Origin: Cellvibrio mixtus subsp. mixtus J3-8
GTDB lineage: Bacteria > Pseudomonadota > Gammaproteobacteria > Pseudomonadales > Cellvibrionaceae
NCBI RefSeq assembly: GCF_000766945.1
Contig: NZ_ALBT01000079.1
Location: forward strand, 1-63,318
Length of the DNA: 63,318 bases
Reading direction: 5' to 3'
The notes beneath the pieces are model-generated. The model was not told where the DNA came from. It searched no databases and saw nothing but the letters and a program-made list of their open reading frames with translations. Positions 15,690 through 25,175 of the stretch are shown here, in pieces (the first letter of the stretch is position 1; each line of letters starts with the position of its first letter). The translations under genes were made by a program, and so were the position numbers.

Positions 15690-17606
15690 TCATAGGGTTT
15701 TCAGGTATTCAACCAAGGCTAAACGCTGGTCATCGTTGATGGGCGGCAATTTGCGCATCTGCGGTTTACCATCTGCGTCCTTCACGGGGCGACCATTGCT
15801 ATCCAATACAAACACAGGGGTAACTCCGGCGGTATATTCATGGCCTTTATTAGAGTTTCCGGGCAGGCTGGTATCGAACACAAATAATGAAGGATATCGG
15901 GCTGGGTCGCGCTGCACGAAACCGACTTTGATCGGGTCCAGTTCCAGGGCTCCAACTGTAAAGCGGTTGGGGCGACAGGCTTTGCCACCAGCGATTTCCC
16001 CATCGCTACAACTGGGCAGGAATAATTCATACAAGCTGGGCACGGAACCGTTGTGTAAGTAAGGTGCAGTTGCCCAAATACCATTTAGCGGGCGCGCTTT
16101 ATACGCAATCAGGGTGCGCGGATCCTTTTTATTCACGACTTCATAATCCAGGTGGCGCTGCGTGCTCTTGATTGGATTGTCGCTGGCGGGCGCTGATTGT
16201 CCGGATGCCCCTGCTGCAATTCCTCCTGTTGCCAGGCTTAGGGCCGGTAACACCGGTGTCACCGCATCAAAGTTTTTGGAGCTTGGATCGCGCGGGTCCA
16301 GTTTTTGCCCCTGGAACAGGCCGCTTTTGCCGGTGTACTTCAACGCGTTTATTGCCATCAATGGGTCGGTACCAATGGTCTGGAGGCTGGAAAATTGCGC
16401 AATAACCCGGCGATTGGGATCTGTGCGCTCAATAGCGCTATGGCAACCCAGGCATTGATATTCCATAAATATTGTGCGGCCTTTTTCTGCCAGGGCCTGG
16501 TTGATTGGCGGTAAAACCTGTTGCCTGGAGAGGTCCTCCCAGCGCGGTGACCACAGGTTTGCAAGACTGTGCTCCATCAGCTGCAGGTTGCGTATATTGA
16601 CTGACGAGCGATAACCCCTGATACCGTCCTGCTGGTGCAAATCAAAACTCGCAAAGACACCCAGCGCCTCACCAACGTTACGCCCGATTGGGCCATCACC
16701 CTCGTTATCACCAATGCCATTCCATTGGACGAAATCGTGTTGCGGTGTATCCCACAAAAAGGGATAGCTGACAGGGGCATTGGCCGGGTTAACGTTAGCC
16801 GGGTCCTGGGGTGTTAAATGGTTAAGGATGCGGTTATAAATACGGCCGAAGGCATCCAGCCGCGCATAACCATAAGCGACTGATTGTTCGCCAACACGCG
16901 GCTCATTGGCTTGGTTATAGCGATGGATTTGCTGTGCTGCTTGCACCAGCTCTGCCCGGAAGGCTTCCTTTTGTTCGGGATATTTTTCTTTCAATACATT
17001 GCGCGCGAGGCGCTCGAATTTTTTGGGTTGGTCGATACTGGCTTGCAATGAGCTGGCAAGGTTTTTCAGCATCAAATCCATATCCGCCAAGGGGGCGCCA
17101 CCGTCGATACGGATTGCTGTGCCCTTGTAATTGACCTGGCTGGTATGGCAAGCGGCGCAGGTAAAGCCGATGTATTCCTTTCCTTCATAGTTATCTTTAA
17201 CCCAGCCGACCGGCAACGAATCCGGATTTTCTGCGGAGGCTTTCTGTGGCAGATAGCGCAGGCGATTCATATTTTCATCGCTACGGAATAATTGCTCGCG
17301 ATCCGGCAGCTCCAGGTGCAGGAACAGATCGTAGGGAATCAGGTTGGATCCCTGGGTAGCATTGTAGAACCACACGCTTTCAGCGGCACTCCAGTTTTGT
17401 TCAGGGTAAACCACGCGCTCAGCGCTGTCGCCAAGGCTGTCCTGCTGTAGCACTTTGGCATTGCGCTCACCAACATTTGTGTCTTGTGGCGGAAAGGTGC
17501 AAGCAGATATTCCAGTCAGTGTGATCGCCACCGCGAGATGTGCAATCCGGAATGGTGAGTGACGAAAAAACGATGATAAAAAATGGTAGCGAGTATGAAA
17601 GTCCAT
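15690..17606 (-). CDS. RoxA/RoxB-like dihaem c-type cytochrome lipoprotein
   Basis: The ATG at 17606 has a Shine-Dalgarno AAAGGA and opens with a lipoprotein-type signal (ending ITLTGISAC, Cys36). The 638-residue protein has two haem-binding motifs, CAACH (150-154) and CLGCH (385-389), a MauG-like W295 in DFVQWNGIGDNEG, and several conserved loops (FLWDTPQHDFVQ, NGIWATAPYLHNGSVPSLYELFLP). Size, haem spacing and these loops fit the RoxA/RoxB group, which includes secreted rubber oxygenases, and the wider dihaem peroxidase clan. The substrate is uncertain; Cellvibrio-type bacteria degrade many polymers. It is a single-gene transcript. Confidence 0.8.
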   Translation of the reverse strand: MDFHTRYHFLSSFFRHSPFRIAHLAVAITLTGISACTFPPQDTNVGERNAKVLQQDSLGDSAERVVYPEQNWSAAESVWFYNATQGSNLIPYDLFLHLELPDREQLFRSDENMNRLRYLPQKASAENPDSLPVGWVKDNYEGKEYIGFTCAACHTSQVNYKGTAIRIDGGAPLADMDLMLKNLASSLQASIDQPKKFERLARNVLKEKYPEQKEAFRAELVQAAQQIHRYNQANEPRVGEQSVAYGYARLDAFGRIYNRILNHLTPQDPANVNPANAPVSYPFLWDTPQHDFVQWNGIGDNEGDGPIGRNVGEALGVFASFDLHQQDGIRGYRSSVNIRNLQLMEHSLANLWSPRWEDLSRQQVLPPINQALAEKGRTIFMEYQCLGCHSAIERTDPNRRVIAQFSSLQTIGTDPLMAINALKYTGKSGLFQGQKLDPRDPSSKNFDAVTPVLPALSLATGGIAAGASGQSAPASDNPIKSTQRHLDYEVVNKKDPRTLIAYKARPLNGIWATAPYLHNGSVPSLYELFLPSCSDGEIAGGKACRPNRFTVGALELDPIKVGFVQRDPARYPSLFVFDTSLPGNSNKGHEYTAGVTPVFVLDSNGRPVKDADGKPQMRKLPPINDDQRLALVEYLKTL

Positions 17607-18093
17607 GTTTATTCCTTTATAACTAAAAGCAAAAGAGTAGCGGACTAATGATGATTTGTTTATTGCGTGAACAGTTTGGCCCGCAATATTCAAACAGTCG
17701 TCCATCAAATTGTTATAGATGAAAAAACGGCAAAAAATAAAGTTAAAAAAAGCACCACGCTTAAGGAACTATTCAGTTTCGCCCAAGCCTTAAAGACTGA
17801 CATTAGCAGATTGTGTCGTGTAAGGCATCGGCGATTCCGTACCTGTGATGGCGAATTGTCACCTTTGCATCCGCAATCTGGTAATAAAGTAACACCTGAA
17901 GGAACGCTTCAGGGTATTTTGCGGTATCGGCAGCTTTTGCTTGAACTGTAATAAATAGTGCGTAGACTGCCGCCTCGCCGCATCAGAAGGACTTCTTACG
18001 GAACCGAGTGGCGAATAATCAACCAGCAGAACAGCATCGCAGTATCGGGTTTAAGGTGTTGGACTGTACATAAAAAGCGCAGCAGGAAGTTCT
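17607..18093. other. gene-free stretch upstream of two divergent genes
   Basis: No convincing gene is present in these 487 bases. A perfect stem CCTGAAG-GAACG-CTTCAGG at 17895-17913, followed by GTATTTT, may be a weak terminator or a leader hairpin of the gene starting at 18094. The left end should contain the promoter of the dihaem cytochrome. Confidence 0.5.
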
Positions 18094-18480
18094 ATGTTAT
18101 TGACTCCATTGTTTGTAGATACGCCGTTAAACAATCGATTGGGCCAATCTGTCCGTGTAGGTGTCTATCACCTCCAACATCAAGGGCGCGACTACGTATT
18201 TGTCGCTGCACCTACCCAGCAAGCCTCCAGCTTTGTCGGTAAGAATGCCGAACCTTTTGCGTTCCAATTGCGTGAAAAACTGGCGCTGGATGCGCGTCGC
18301 ATGGAATTAATTGAAGTGCGCGAAACGCTCGATGATATTCATCTTTTTCGCTGGCGTTTTGAATGGGTGGGAAATTCACCGTTATCCGCGCGCAGTGAAG
18401 AAATTACCTCTCCCGGTTTGCGTGCGACATTACTGGCATTAATCAATGTGGAGCAGGAAGCCGCTGTTGCCAACGGCTGA
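18094..18480 (+). CDS. hypothetical protein
   Basis: The gene encodes 128 residues, soluble, without signal peptide, preceded by a Shine-Dalgarno AGGA nine bases before the ATG. It has a beta-rich N-half (VRVGVYHLQHQGRDYVFVAAPTQQ), a basic middle (REKLALDARRMELIEVRE) and an Arg/Trp-rich segment (LFRWRFEWVGNSPL). I do not recognise the family. Its codon use looks like that of its neighbours. It converges on the gene at 18517. Confidence 0.6.
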   Translation: MLLTPLFVDTPLNNRLGQSVRVGVYHLQHQGRDYVFVAAPTQQASSFVGKNAEPFAFQLREKLALDARRMELIEVRETLDDIHLFRWRFEWVGNSPLSARSEEITSPGLRATLLALINVEQEAAVANG

Positions 18481-18516
18481 GTGAACTGCCAATCCAATTA
18501 ATTAATCAGGTCTGGA

Positions 18517-18909
18517 TTATTCAGGCGTATCTTGCGGTGGTATTGGCGTATCTTTTTTATCTTTACGCCAAAACCAGCGGCTGGGTGCCCTGGTAAATTT
18601 TTCGAACTGTTCCTGTTTATGTGCGGCATTGGTGAACCAATAATAATCATTGGTGGTTTTTGGTTTAAACCAACCCTTCACCGGCTCGATAAATTCGATA
18701 GCGAGTTTGGGCATCCCCAGTTTGCGATCTGAATTAAAACTGTGGTTCCAATGAACCAGTAAGTCGCGTTTGGCCAGTGCGATGGCCAGCTCTTCAGTAT
18801 CTGCCTGGATTAATTTACAAGTGACAAAGCCAATTACAGGTTCCGGTGCATCACTGTAATTTTCAAAAAAAATATTCTCGCCAGAGAGTACAACTTTGTA
18901 ATACGTCAT
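18517..18909 (-). CDS. hypothetical protein next to the QEGLA-motif gene
   Basis: The start at 18909 (MTYYKVVLSGENIFF) gives 130 residues and lies 10 bases past the stop of the upstream QEGLA-family gene, which suggests one transcript; a longer frame reaching 19011 would overlap that gene. The sequence has a beta-rich front half, then a Trp/Tyr-rich segment (GWFKPKTTNDYYWFTNAAHK) and a charged, proline-rich tail. No family is recognised. No good Shine-Dalgarno is visible, so translation may be coupled. Confidence 0.6.
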   Translation of the reverse strand: MTYYKVVLSGENIFFENYSDAPEPVIGFVTCKLIQADTEELAIALAKRDLLVHWNHSFNSDRKLGMPKLAIEFIEPVKGWFKPKTTNDYYWFTNAAHKQEQFEKFTRAPSRWFWRKDKKDTPIPPQDTPE

Positions 18910-18919
18910 AAATTTACAA

Positions 18920-20257
18920 TCAATCAATTTCTGCGTCGGTAGTGCCATACGAATATTGTGGCGTCGGCAGTTTTTCAAATATTTTGCTGAAGTGTTGTTG
19001 AGCGCGGGCAATGTTCATCACCGATGATATGCCACTGGAAAAACCAAACCACACATATAAACCATTCAGGTTTTTAAACATGGGCGGTAAATATTTTGGC
19101 CCGGCGATCACACCTTCCAGATAGCGCTCGTACAACAGTGGTAAGTCATCCAGCGTTACCTTGCCCACAAATAACATGGGAATAATTTCGGGAACGCCGG
19201 AGTTAATCGCACTGCGAATAAAGTTTACATTTTCAACAAAGCCTTTTACGTAAGAAATATCCTTGGTAAACACCGATCCACCGGTCAGGGTACCGCCGCG
19301 AAAAACGCGCTGGGTTACGCGATAACTGTCGTGCTCCGTCACGCCGCGCTCAAGGAAGTAGTTATACACATCGCAAAAATCAGCGCCTTGTTCGGCGAGG
19401 TCCACTGCAACCACGCGATCACTGATTCGGCGTGCGCGCTGTGGAAACGAACTGAACGTCAGGGTTTCCAACAACACCGCCATCCCTTCCTGGATCGCAG
19501 TAATGCGCGGCGAACCCACGCTCAACCAGGTTGCCCAGGGTTGTTCGCGGCCATTTAATGTGGTGCCGATGTGAACCCAGCCTTCATGGACTTCCAATAC
19601 TTGTAAATCCAGTTCGGAAAAAAGTGAGCGGCGATTGATTTTGATACAGTCGCCACCTGCCGATGCATCGGACACAATGTCATCACTGATTTGCACACGC
19701 ACTTCGCCCGCACCAAAATAATCATTCATCCGTTCGCGCAAAATTTTTACGGCTTCTTCTGCACTGATATGGTTAGTGTATGGGCGGTTCAAATGTTCAA
19801 CTGCAGGCAGGGAAAAAATATGGCAAAGTTTTTCACCCATCTGGCGCAAACTTTTACGATCACCGCGTAAATTATCACTCGCAGAACCGTAAAGTTGTTT
19901 GCTGAAATAACCAAATTGGCCTGTGCCGCGATGTCGCAATAATTCAATCACTATCTGGTATTGATCAATCGTGGCTTGCAGGATTTTCCCCAGCGCATCG
20001 TCGTGGCCTAATTGCCGGCGCACATCATTTTTTAATTCTTTAAATAGCTGCTGGATGTTGTCCGGGTCAAATGCCAGTTTTTGCCGCTGGTAAAAATCTT
20101 TATCCAACGCTGGTAATTCACGCCCTTGTTGTTCGCGGAAACGTTGTTCAATGCCCGCCGGCCATTTAATGGCATCGAGAATGCGAATGGGTTTTTGCAG
20201 GGATACCAGGCGCGTTGAGAGTTGTTTCAGTCGCTCCAGGTAAGCAGGGTCGGTCAT
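18920..20257 (-). CDS. QEGLA-motif (DUF1704) putative metallopeptidase
   Basis: The protein belongs to the family annotated as flavohaemoglobin expression-modulating QEGLA-motif proteins (DUF1704), related to eukaryotic MATCAP/KIAA0895 tyrosine carboxypeptidases. The key region reads VLEVHEGWVHIGTTLNG then, about 30 residues later, ITAIQEGMAVLLE: the HExxH motif (HEGWVH is shifted to HEGxxH) and the QEG(L/M)A helix carrying the third zinc ligand. The methionine replaces the usual leucine. I took the ATG at 20257 (MTDPAYLERLKQLS), giving 445 residues; the frame is open up to 20485 but would run into the divergent Rieske gene. Function in bacteria is unproven. Confidence 0.8.
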   Translation of the reverse strand: MTDPAYLERLKQLSTRLVSLQKPIRILDAIKWPAGIEQRFREQQGRELPALDKDFYQRQKLAFDPDNIQQLFKELKNDVRRQLGHDDALGKILQATIDQYQIVIELLRHRGTGQFGYFSKQLYGSASDNLRGDRKSLRQMGEKLCHIFSLPAVEHLNRPYTNHISAEEAVKILRERMNDYFGAGEVRVQISDDIVSDASAGGDCIKINRRSLFSELDLQVLEVHEGWVHIGTTLNGREQPWATWLSVGSPRITAIQEGMAVLLETLTFSSFPQRARRISDRVVAVDLAEQGADFCDVYNYFLERGVTEHDSYRVTQRVFRGGTLTGGSVFTKDISYVKGFVENVNFIRSAINSGVPEIIPMLFVGKVTLDDLPLLYERYLEGVIAGPKYLPPMFKNLNGLYVWFGFSSGISSVMNIARAQQHFSKIFEKLPTPQYSYGTTDAEID

Positions 20258-20455
20258 ATCAAGGCTGCCACATTTGAGTGCGAGAATGCGCCGGTTACGG
20301 AACTCAGGCCCGGTTATTCTATCGTTAACTGACAGGTTTGTGGCTAGAATTTGTCGTAGTAGCCATGTTCTGTGTGCATGTAGCTGGCGATACGTGAGGG
20401 AAATCGCCAGAATGTTTGCCGCTTGGCAGCTTTTAATTCCTGTATGAGGTCCGGC

Positions 20456-20764
20456 ATGCCCTTTGTCGCGTTGGAGAAATTGCATTTGCTTTACGACGGT
20501 TACCGTAAGGCGGTAACTATTGGCGGGCGTCCGTTTTTGTTATTGCAGGAAAACGGGCGCGTCAGCCTGATTAAAAATGCCTGTCCCCATGCCAGTGCGC
20601 CGTTAACCCACGCTACTTATAATGATGGTTGTTTACGCTGCCCTATGCATGGTATCGAGTTTGAGTTAAGTACCGGACGTTCACGCAGTGCTGCCTGCGT
20701 AAATGGTTTGCAATTTATCCCGCTAGTTTACGAAGGCAATCAGATCGGTATTGATGCCGGTTAA
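20456..20764 (+). CDS. Rieske [2Fe-2S] domain protein
   Basis: The start at 20456 (MPFVALEKLHLLYDGY) has a Shine-Dalgarno GAGGT five bases before it and gives 102 residues. The two cluster-binding motifs are present: CPH in NACPHASAPL and CPMH in LRCPMHGIEF, spaced as in ferredoxin-type Rieske proteins. It lacks a signal or membrane segment, so it is a soluble electron carrier or the small ferredoxin of an oxygenase, though no oxygenase is adjacent. It probably begins a run with the DUF4124 gene (21 bases apart) and mtgA. Confidence 0.88.
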   Translation: MPFVALEKLHLLYDGYRKAVTIGGRPFLLLQENGRVSLIKNACPHASAPLTHATYNDGCLRCPMHGIEFELSTGRSRSAACVNGLQFIPLVYEGNQIGIDAG

Positions 20765-20785
20765 TTTTTATCAAGGATATACATT

Positions 20786-21253
20786 ATGCGTTTCATTTTT
20801 AAATCACTGATTATCCTCGTTATTGTGCTCGGCGTTGGCAATTACCTGGTCTATCTCAAGACAGGCCAGTTCCCCCTTGCCAAGGTGCGTGAAAATTACA
20901 ATGGTGATTGGTTGGCGGCGGTAAAGGAAACTTTCTCATCGGGCGATTTGTTTGCGGAAGCGAAAAAAACGGTTGATGGTTTAACGCAGGATGATGCGGC
21001 CAAACCGGCTCCGACAAAAGTGTATAAATGGACCGACGCCAATGGTCAGGTTCATTATGGTGATAAGCCGGACAGTGTCGGTGCCGAGCAAGTGGAGGTA
21101 AAAATTCAAAATGCTATTTCTCCCCCCGATCAGGATGCTACGCAAACCAATACTCAAAAATCAGTAACTTCCGGCATGCAAACACCGCTGGAAAAAGCGC
21201 GTGCCGCTGCCGATAAAATGCAAACCCGCACGCTGCCAGAGGAGGCCAACTAG
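20786..21253 (+). CDS. DUF4124-domain membrane-anchored protein
   Basis: A 155-residue protein with an N-terminal membrane segment (about 3-22, FIFKSLIILVIVLGVGNYLVYL) and a DUF4124 motif in the middle (KVYKWTDANGQVHYGDKPD). This domain is common in periplasmic proteins of gammaproteobacteria and has no defined role. The C-terminal third is Gln/Ala-rich and probably disordered or helical. A Shine-Dalgarno AAGGA is nine bases before the start. It lies between a Rieske gene and mtgA on one strand. Confidence 0.8.
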   Translation: MRFIFKSLIILVIVLGVGNYLVYLKTGQFPLAKVRENYNGDWLAAVKETFSSGDLFAEAKKTVDGLTQDDAAKPAPTKVYKWTDANGQVHYGDKPDSVGAEQVEVKIQNAISPPDQDATQTNTQKSVTSGMQTPLEKARAAADKMQTRTLPEEAN

Positions 21254-21265
21254 GTTTATCCGTGC

Positions 21266-21958
21266 ATGAAAAACGTCTGGCGCTCCATAAAGTTCCTGTT
21301 GAAATGGCTACTGCTAGTGTTGTTCGCTTATCAACTATGGATTTTTTTCCATGTGCTGGTATGGAAGTGGGTGAATCCGGGAGAAACCAGTTTTATGGAG
21401 ATTCGCCTGGATGAACTGCGGGAAACAAATCCCGAAGCAAAACTAAAATACCAGTGGGTTGATTACACCGGAATCTCCAACCATTTAAAGCGCGCGGTCG
21501 TTGCTGCGGAAGATGATCGTTTTATGGCGCACAATGGGTTTGATCTTCGCGGCATTGAAAAGGCGCTGGAAAAAAATGCGCAACGTGGAAAATCCGTTGC
21601 AGGCGGCTCATCGATAACGCAGCAACTTGCCAAGAATTTATTTTTGTCGCCATCGCGCTCCTATGTGCGCAAAGCTGAAGAGGCTGTTATCGCGCTGATG
21701 ATCGAGTGGCTTTGGGACAAGCGCCGTATTCTTGAGGTGTACCTGAATGTGGTGGAGTGGGGTAACGGTATTTTCGGTGCTGAAGCGGCGGCGCGACATT
21801 ACTATAAAGTCCCCGCTGCGCAGGTTGGCCCGTCAGCCGCTGCGCGTATGGCGGTGATGTTGCCCAACCCGCGTAAGTATGAAAAAGCTATGCCTGCCTG
21901 GGTGGTGCGTCATGCTGCGCGCGTCCAGGCGCGGATGCGTTATTCGCAAATTCCCTGA
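21266..21958 (+). CDS. mtgA: monofunctional peptidoglycan glycosyltransferase MtgA
   Basis: MtgA polymerises lipid II into glycan strands at the inner membrane. The 230-residue protein has an N-terminal membrane anchor (about 10-34) and the GT51 domain with the catalytic Glu82 in AAEDDRFMAHNGFD, GGSSITQQLAKNLFL, RKAEEAVIALMIEWLWDKRRILEVYLNVVEWG and GAEAAARHYY. The length is normal for the family. It follows the DUF4124 gene at 12 bases, without an obvious Shine-Dalgarno, so it may be translationally linked to it. Confidence 0.94.
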   Translation: MKNVWRSIKFLLKWLLLVLFAYQLWIFFHVLVWKWVNPGETSFMEIRLDELRETNPEAKLKYQWVDYTGISNHLKRAVVAAEDDRFMAHNGFDLRGIEKALEKNAQRGKSVAGGSSITQQLAKNLFLSPSRSYVRKAEEAVIALMIEWLWDKRRILEVYLNVVEWGNGIFGAEAAARHYYKVPAAQVGPSAAARMAVMLPNPRKYEKAMPAWVVRHAARVQARMRYSQIP

Positions 21959-22098
21959 TAAACCGCAAGATTCCCCGCTTTGCACTCATTTTTGCTGCTA
22001 TTGCGCGGTTCTCGCCGCCAGCCTTTTACGTTACAATCGCGACCCTTTTGCAGTCTCTGCATTCCGTAATTGATGAATTTCTGATCAAGGTGAAAGAC

Positions 22099-22356
22099 GT
22101 GCCTATTTACGAATACCAATGTGAATCCTGCAACCATGCGTTGGAAGCCCTGCAAAAGCTGAGTGATGCGGCTTTGGTCGATTGCCCGGCTTGTGGTAAG
22201 GCCAGTTTGAAAAAGCAGATTTCTGCGGCCGGTTTCCGCCTTTCCGGCGGCGGTTGGTACGAGACCGATTTCAAATCGGGCAAGAAAAAGAATCTCGCGG
22301 GTGAGGGCAGTTCCGGTTCCTCCTCTGCATCCAGCTCCATCACAGCATCCAGCTAA
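22099..22356 (+). CDS. FmdB-type zinc-ribbon protein
   Basis: A GTG at 22099, eight bases after a Shine-Dalgarno AAGG, gives the family-typical N-terminus (M)PIYEYQCESC. The zinc ribbon is formed by CESC and CPAC (YQCESCNH...DCPACGK). The remaining part has a KKQISAAGFRLSGGGWYETDFK segment common to the family, then a Ser-rich tail. The protein has 85 residues. In many gammaproteobacteria this gene lies directly before aspS, as here, and may be in the same transcript; the biochemical role is unclear. Confidence 0.88.
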   Translation: MPIYEYQCESCNHALEALQKLSDAALVDCPACGKASLKKQISAAGFRLSGGGWYETDFKSGKKKNLAGEGSSGSSSASSSITASS

Positions 22357-22403
22357 GCCAAAGAGCCAATCCATTTACTGTCGATAAATAACGGGAAAAA
22401 CCT

Positions 22404-24212
22404 ATGCGCAGCCAATATTGTGGCGCTTTAAATGCCTCTCATATAAACCAGGAAGTCACCCTCTGTGGATGGGTGGATGGTCGTCGTGATCACGGTGGGG
22501 TGATCTTTATCGACCTGCGTGACCGCGAAGGTGTGGTGCAAGTAGTGTTTGATCCTGATGGGAAAGAAAATTTTGCGTTGGCCGATAAAGTGCGTGGCGA
22601 ATATGTATTGCAAGTCACTGGTAAAGTCCGCGCCCGTGCCGCTGCGACAGTTAATCCAAATATGCCTACGGGTGAAATTGAAGTTTACGGTACGGCGTTG
22701 ACCATCCTCAACGAGGCCAAAACCATTCCATTCCCGTTGGATGGTTATACCACCGTCGGCGAAGAAACCCGTTTGAAATATCGCTTCCTGGATTTGCGTC
22801 GCGCTGAAATGCAGAAAAACCTGCGCTTCCGTAGCAAGGTGACCAGTGCGATTCGCAACTACCTGGATCGCAATGGCTTCCTCGATGTGGAAACCCCGAT
22901 CCTGACCCGTGCAACTCCGGAAGGTGCGCGCGATTATTTGGTACCTTCGCGTACCCACGACGGCAAATTCTTTGCGCTGCCACAATCACCACAATTGTTT
23001 AAGCAATTGCTAATGGTTGCCGGCTATGACCGTTACTACCAAATTGCTAAATGTTTCCGCGACGAAGACCTGCGTGCGGATCGCCAGCCGGAATTCACCC
23101 AGATCGATATCGAAACTTCCTTTATGAGCCAAGAGCAAATTATGGAAGTGACTGAAGGTATGTTCCGCGAATTATTCAAAGATTTGTTGAACATTGAATT
23201 CGCTGAAATCAAACACATGCCGTTCTCTGAAGCGATTGCCAAATACGGTTCAGACAAACCGGATATGCGCATTCCACTGCAACTGGTCGATATCAAAGAC
23301 CTCGTTACTGAGGTTGAATTTAAAGTATTTGCCGGCCCGGCGAACGATCCAAAATCGCGCGTGACTGCGCTGAAAGTTCCCGGCGGCAATGAGAAATTGA
23401 CTCGCAAGCAAATCGACGATTACACCAAGTTTGTCAGCATCTACGGTGCAAAAGGTTTGGCGTACATCAAAGTGAATGACAAGTCTGATCTGGAAGAAGG
23501 TTTGCAATCACCGATCGTGAAAAACCTGCCAGTGCCAGTGCGCGCCGCGATCCTTGAGCGTGTTGGTGCAGAGAACGGTGATTTGATTTTCTTCGGCGCT
23601 GACAAGCACAAAATCGTTACCGAAGCGCTGGGTGCATTGCGTTGCAAGCTCGGTGCAGATTTGAATCTGTACACCACCGAGTGGGCACCGTTGTGGGTTG
23701 TTGATTTCCCGATGTTTGAAGACGATGACAAAGGTGGCTGGACGTCAATCCATCACCCGTTTACTTCACCAAGCTGCACGCCGGAACAATTGGTTGCAAG
23801 CCCTGGTGATGCATTGTCGCGCGCTTATGACCTGGTGTTGAACGGTACTGAATTGGGCGGTGGTTCAGTGCGTATCCACTCGCCGGAAATGCAACAAGCG
23901 GTATTCCAGATTCTTGGAATCAGCCCAGAAGAACAACGCGAAAAATTCGGCTTCCTGTTGGACGCGCTGAGCTACGGTGCACCACCACATGGTGGGCTGG
24001 CATTTGGTCTGGATCGTTTGATTATGTTGATGGTGGGCGCAAGCTCGATCCGCGACGTAATCGCCTTCCCGAAAACCCAAAGCGCCGCCTGCGTCATGAC
24101 CGATGCGCCCGGTACAGTAGACGAACTGCAATTGCGCGAACTGCACATTCGTTTGCGCAATCAGAAAAAAGCAGCGGATACTGCAACTGAATCGCCAGAG
24201 TATGGTATGTAA
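22404..24212 (+). CDS. aspS: aspartyl-tRNA synthetase AspS
   Basis: The class II synthetase charges tRNA(Asp), and in organisms with the Asp/Asn route also tRNA(Asn). The 602-residue protein has an N-terminal OB fold ([31 protein letters not shown]), a catalytic core with motif 2 ([21 protein letters not shown]), the bacterial GAD insertion, and motif 3 ([28 protein letters not shown]). No genes for glutaminyl/asparaginyl amidation are visible, so its discrimination cannot be judged. Good Shine-Dalgarno; high-expression codon use. Confidence 0.97.
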   Translation: MRSQYCGALNASHINQEVTLCGWVDGRRDHGGVIFIDLRDREGVVQVVFDPDGKENFALADKVRGEYVLQVTGKVRARAAATVNPNMPTGEIEVYGTALTILNEAKTIPFPLDGYTTVGEETRLKYRFLDLRRAEMQKNLRFRSKVTSAIRNYLDRNGFLDVETPILTRATPEGARDYLVPSRTHDGKFFALPQSPQLFKQLLMVAGYDRYYQIAKCFRDEDLRADRQPEFTQIDIETSFMSQEQIMEVTEGMFRELFKDLLNIEFAEIKHMPFSEAIAKYGSDKPDMRIPLQLVDIKDLVTEVEFKVFAGPANDPKSRVTALKVPGGNEKLTRKQIDDYTKFVSIYGAKGLAYIKVNDKSDLEEGLQSPIVKNLPVPVRAAILERVGAENGDLIFFGADKHKIVTEALGALRCKLGADLNLYTTEWAPLWVVDFPMFEDDDKGGWTSIHHPFTSPSCTPEQLVASPGDALSRAYDLVLNGTELGGGSVRIHSPEMQQAVFQILGISPEEQREKFGFLLDALSYGAPPHGGLAFGLDRLIMLMVGASSIRDVIAFPKTQSAACVMTDAPGTVDELQLRELHIRLRNQKKAADTATESPEYGM

Positions 24213-24257
24213 TTAACGGATTTTTAAATCCTTAAAAATTTAAATCCGTAAAAAAAG

Positions 24258-24280
24258 GGTGGGCGATGCCCACCTTTTTT
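24258..24280 (+). terminator. terminator after aspS
   Basis: A seven-pair stem GGTGGGC-GAT-GCCCACC followed by six T. It lies 45 bases past the aspS stop, before yebC. Confidence 0.85.
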
Positions 24281-24325
24281 ATTTTTATCTTTGACTGTTA
24301 TAGAGCAGCTGAATGGGAGCTATCA

Positions 24326-25069
24326 ATGGCCGGACATTCCAAATGGGCTAACATGAAACACCGCAAGGCGCGCCAGGATGCCAAGCGTACGAAAATTTTC
24401 ACCAAAATTATTCGTGAATTAACAGTTGCAGCGAAAGGTGGCCCCAATCCGGCAGATAACCCGCGCTTGCGCGCAGCGGTTGAAAAAGCCTATTTAAATA
24501 ACTTAAAAAAAGATGTAGTTGAACGTGCAATTGCACGCGGTGCCGGCACTAATGAATCCGATGCATACGAAGAACTGACTTATGAAGGTTATGGCGTAAA
24601 TGGCGTTGCGTTTATCGTTGAGTGTATGACCGATAATCGCAATCGTACCGTTGGTGATGTTCGCCATGCATTTGATAAACGCGGCGGCAATCTTGGCACT
24701 AACGGTTCAGTTTCCTATTTGTTTACCCGCAAAGGCCAAATCAGTTTTGAGCCTGGCTTTAATGAAGATGCATTAATGGAAGCTGCATTGGAAGCAGGCG
24801 CTGATGATGTGGTTGTGAATGAAGATGGTTCTGCGGATGTGATGACTGCCTTCGAAGATTTTTTTGCAGTAAAAGATGCGCTCACCGCCGCCGGTTTTAC
24901 CTTTGCAGCGGCCGACTTCGCGATGATTCCTTCCATGACTGTCTCGTTAGATAAAGATGCCGCCGAAAAAATTATCAATTTAATCGACGCGCTTGAAGAC
25001 CTGGACGATGTGCAAAACGTTTATACCAATGCTGATATTGCGGAAGAAATTATGGAGCAGTTGGGTTAA
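24326..25069 (+). CDS. yebC: YebC/PmpR-family regulator
   Basis: The start at 24326 ([23 protein letters not shown]) has a Shine-Dalgarno GGGAG and the family-typical N-terminus. The 247-residue protein belongs to the TACO1/YebC family, DNA-binding or ribosome-associated proteins; recent work on YebC proteins links them to translation of proline-rich stretches. It lies in the usual place upstream of ruvC, though here an HTH gene is between them. Confidence 0.95.
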   Translation: MAGHSKWANMKHRKARQDAKRTKIFTKIIRELTVAAKGGPNPADNPRLRAAVEKAYLNNLKKDVVERAIARGAGTNESDAYEELTYEGYGVNGVAFIVECMTDNRNRTVGDVRHAFDKRGGNLGTNGSVSYLFTRKGQISFEPGFNEDALMEAALEAGADDVVVNEDGSADVMTAFEDFFAVKDALTAAGFTFAAADFAMIPSMTVSLDKDAAEKIINLIDALEDLDDVQNVYTNADIAEEIMEQLG

Positions 25070-25175
25070 TAAACACCGCACTCTTTAAAAAAGCTGCAAT
25101 GTCATATTGCTGTCGTATACAAAACCGCCGTTTTAGCGAAACCTCAAGGTTTTTAGATTCCGCGAGGTGAATTTT

